A stretch of DNA of 11,724 nucleotides. It comes from Candidatus Buchananbacteria bacterium RIFCSPLOWO2_02_FULL_46_11b. GTDB lineage: Bacteria > Patescibacteriota > Patescibacteriia > Buchananbacterales > UBA6539. Numbering within the stretch: position 1 is the stretch's first letter; every line of letters starts with the position of its first letter. The DNA lies in assembly GCA_001817615.1 (NCBI GenBank), contig MHIR01000072.1, forward strand, positions 12,085 to 23,808, written 5' to 3'. Below are positions 11,480 to 11,724 of the stretch, piece by piece. A program made the position numbers and the translations under genes. The notes beneath the pieces were generated by a model. The model saw only the letters and a program-made list of their open reading frames with translations. It did no database searches and had not been told where the DNA came from.

Positions 11480-11500
11480 CTCCGCTATTTGATAGCGGAG
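11480..11500. promoter_or_regulatory. Operator-like dyad over the -35 of the galT-like promoter
   Basis: CTCCGCTAT-TTG-ATAGCGGAG is a perfect 9-bp dyad with 3 central bases. It contains the -35 hexamer TTGATA (11489-11494). A protein bound here would cover the -35. Being upstream of the transcription start, it is unlikely to act as RNA for this gene. Confidence 0.55.
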
Positions 11501-11517
11501 CCAATTTTTGGTAAAAT
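11489..11517 (+). promoter_or_regulatory. Promoter of the galT-like gene
   Basis: TTGATA (11489-11494), 17 bases, TAAAAT (11512-11517), with the usual TAAAAT-TATAGG context. The leader would be about 85 nt and contains the dispersed GC-rich repeat between two short direct repeats. Confidence 0.7.
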
Positions 11518-11537
11518 TATAGGTGAGAAGCTTAGTA

Positions 11538-11605
11538 GGCTTAATCTACTTGCCTCGCCGAAGCCCCGAACGCAGTTGAGGGGCGCAGGCGGGCTTAATT
11601 TACTT
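11538..11605. repeat. GC-rich dispersed repeat copy 2 flanked by 14-bp direct repeats
   Basis: GGCTTAATCTACTT (11538-11551) and GGCTTAATTTACTT (11592-11605) agree at 13 of 14 positions. They flank 40 GC-rich bases able to pair internally (GCCCC with GGGGC, GCCT with AGGC). The GC block is the inverted copy of the repeat at 2752-2786. The layout is like a small insertion with a target duplication, though the 14-bp pair may have another origin. Confidence 0.55.
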
Positions 11606-11609
11606 TTCT

Positions 11610-11724
11610 ATGCTCAATTCCGAAATCCGCAAGGATTACATCCAAGAAAAATACGTCATTATCTCGCCCCGGCGAGGCAAGCGGCCGCACGATGTTCCCA
11701 AGCCGGCTGTCTCGGCGCCGGGCG
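11610..11724 (+). CDS. galT: Galactose-1-phosphate uridylyltransferase-like protein (5' part)
   Basis: Only the first 38 codons lie in the window. MLNSEIRKDYIQEKYVIISP followed by RRGKRPHDV matches the GalT N-terminus (.lR.D.i...wViia..RakRPhDf), where the RP(H/x)D motif is highly conserved. GalT belongs to the HIT superfamily. It swaps UMP between UDP-glucose and galactose-1-phosphate through a uridylyl-histidine, linking the Leloir pathway and UDP-sugar supply. The active-site HPH region would be beyond the window, so the exact hexose specificity is unknown. The ATG at 11610 has no Shine-Dalgarno and a long structured leader. The gene is incomplete only because the window ends. Confidence 0.72.
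   Translation, partial: MLNSEIRKDYIQEKYVIISPRRGKRPHDVPKPAVSAPG

Noticed and set aside
1..11724. Genetic code 25 (TGA as glycine), as in some CPR groups
   Set aside because: TGA falls at natural ends of rnpA (in the ATGA overlap with yidD) and of the PRC-barrel gene, and no gene has an in-frame TGA.
1..11724. tRNA, rRNA, RNase P RNA or tmRNA genes
   Set aside because: I looked for cloverleaf-like and conserved RNA core sequences in the gaps and found none that I could support.

Overview
The window looks like the replication-origin neighbourhood of a small-genome bacterium. The best guess is a Candidatus Patescibacteria (CPR, Parcubacteria-like) lineage. This is inference from style, not from a database match: the proteins are lysine-rich and divergent, most genes lack a Shine-Dalgarno and start after A-rich leaders, and intergenic spaces are full of inverted repeats and short tandem tracts. 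TGA acts as a stop at the ends of rnpA and the PRC-barrel gene, so genetic code 11 fits and code 25 does not.

Layout. 1-347 is the 3' end of a surface or secreted protein gene, closed by a terminator. A 21-bp inverted repeat follows, then holA (DNA polymerase III delta, 648-1646). On the minus strand, rpsT (bS20) leads into an unrecognised 128-aa gene and a terminator at 1784. 2917-4090 holds a HIT-family hydrolase and a convergent nucleotidyltransferase gene, whose stop codons both sit inside one terminator hairpin. 4147-4204 is a divergent promoter pair; the rightward one drives a bactofilin and a lipid-kinase-like gene. 5565-5808 is a MITE-like inverted repeat.

The origin proper starts with the leftward operon rpmH-rnpA-yidD-yidC-(PRC-barrel), from a good promoter at 7869-7897 to a terminator at 5802. 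rpmH is only 45 codons. The rpmH/dnaA gap carries DnaA-box-like 9-mers in 11-bp register and a perfect box over the dnaA promoter. dnaA (8060-9424) is followed by a 341-bp AT-rich gap with more boxes and an arrangement of DnaA box, CCCC, five DnaA-trios and AT-rich stretch, as in the basal unwinding system of bacterial origins. An unrecognised AT-rich 78-aa gene lies between this site and dnaN. After dnaN comes about 415 bp of repeat-rich DNA and the first 38 codons of a galT-like gene.

How the genes work together: dnaA, oriC, dnaN and holA supply initiation, clamp and clamp-loader functions. rpmH, rpsT and rnpA serve ribosome and tRNA maturation. yidD and yidC insert membrane proteins. Bactofilin plus the lipid-kinase-like protein, and the nucleotidyltransferase plus GalT, point to cell-envelope and sugar-nucleotide work.

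No clearly new defence or mobile system is visible. The most rewarding items are the origin architecture, the extra gene inside the dnaA-dnaN interval, the lipid-kinase-like protein with altered glycine loops, and a recurrent intergenic repeat vocabulary.
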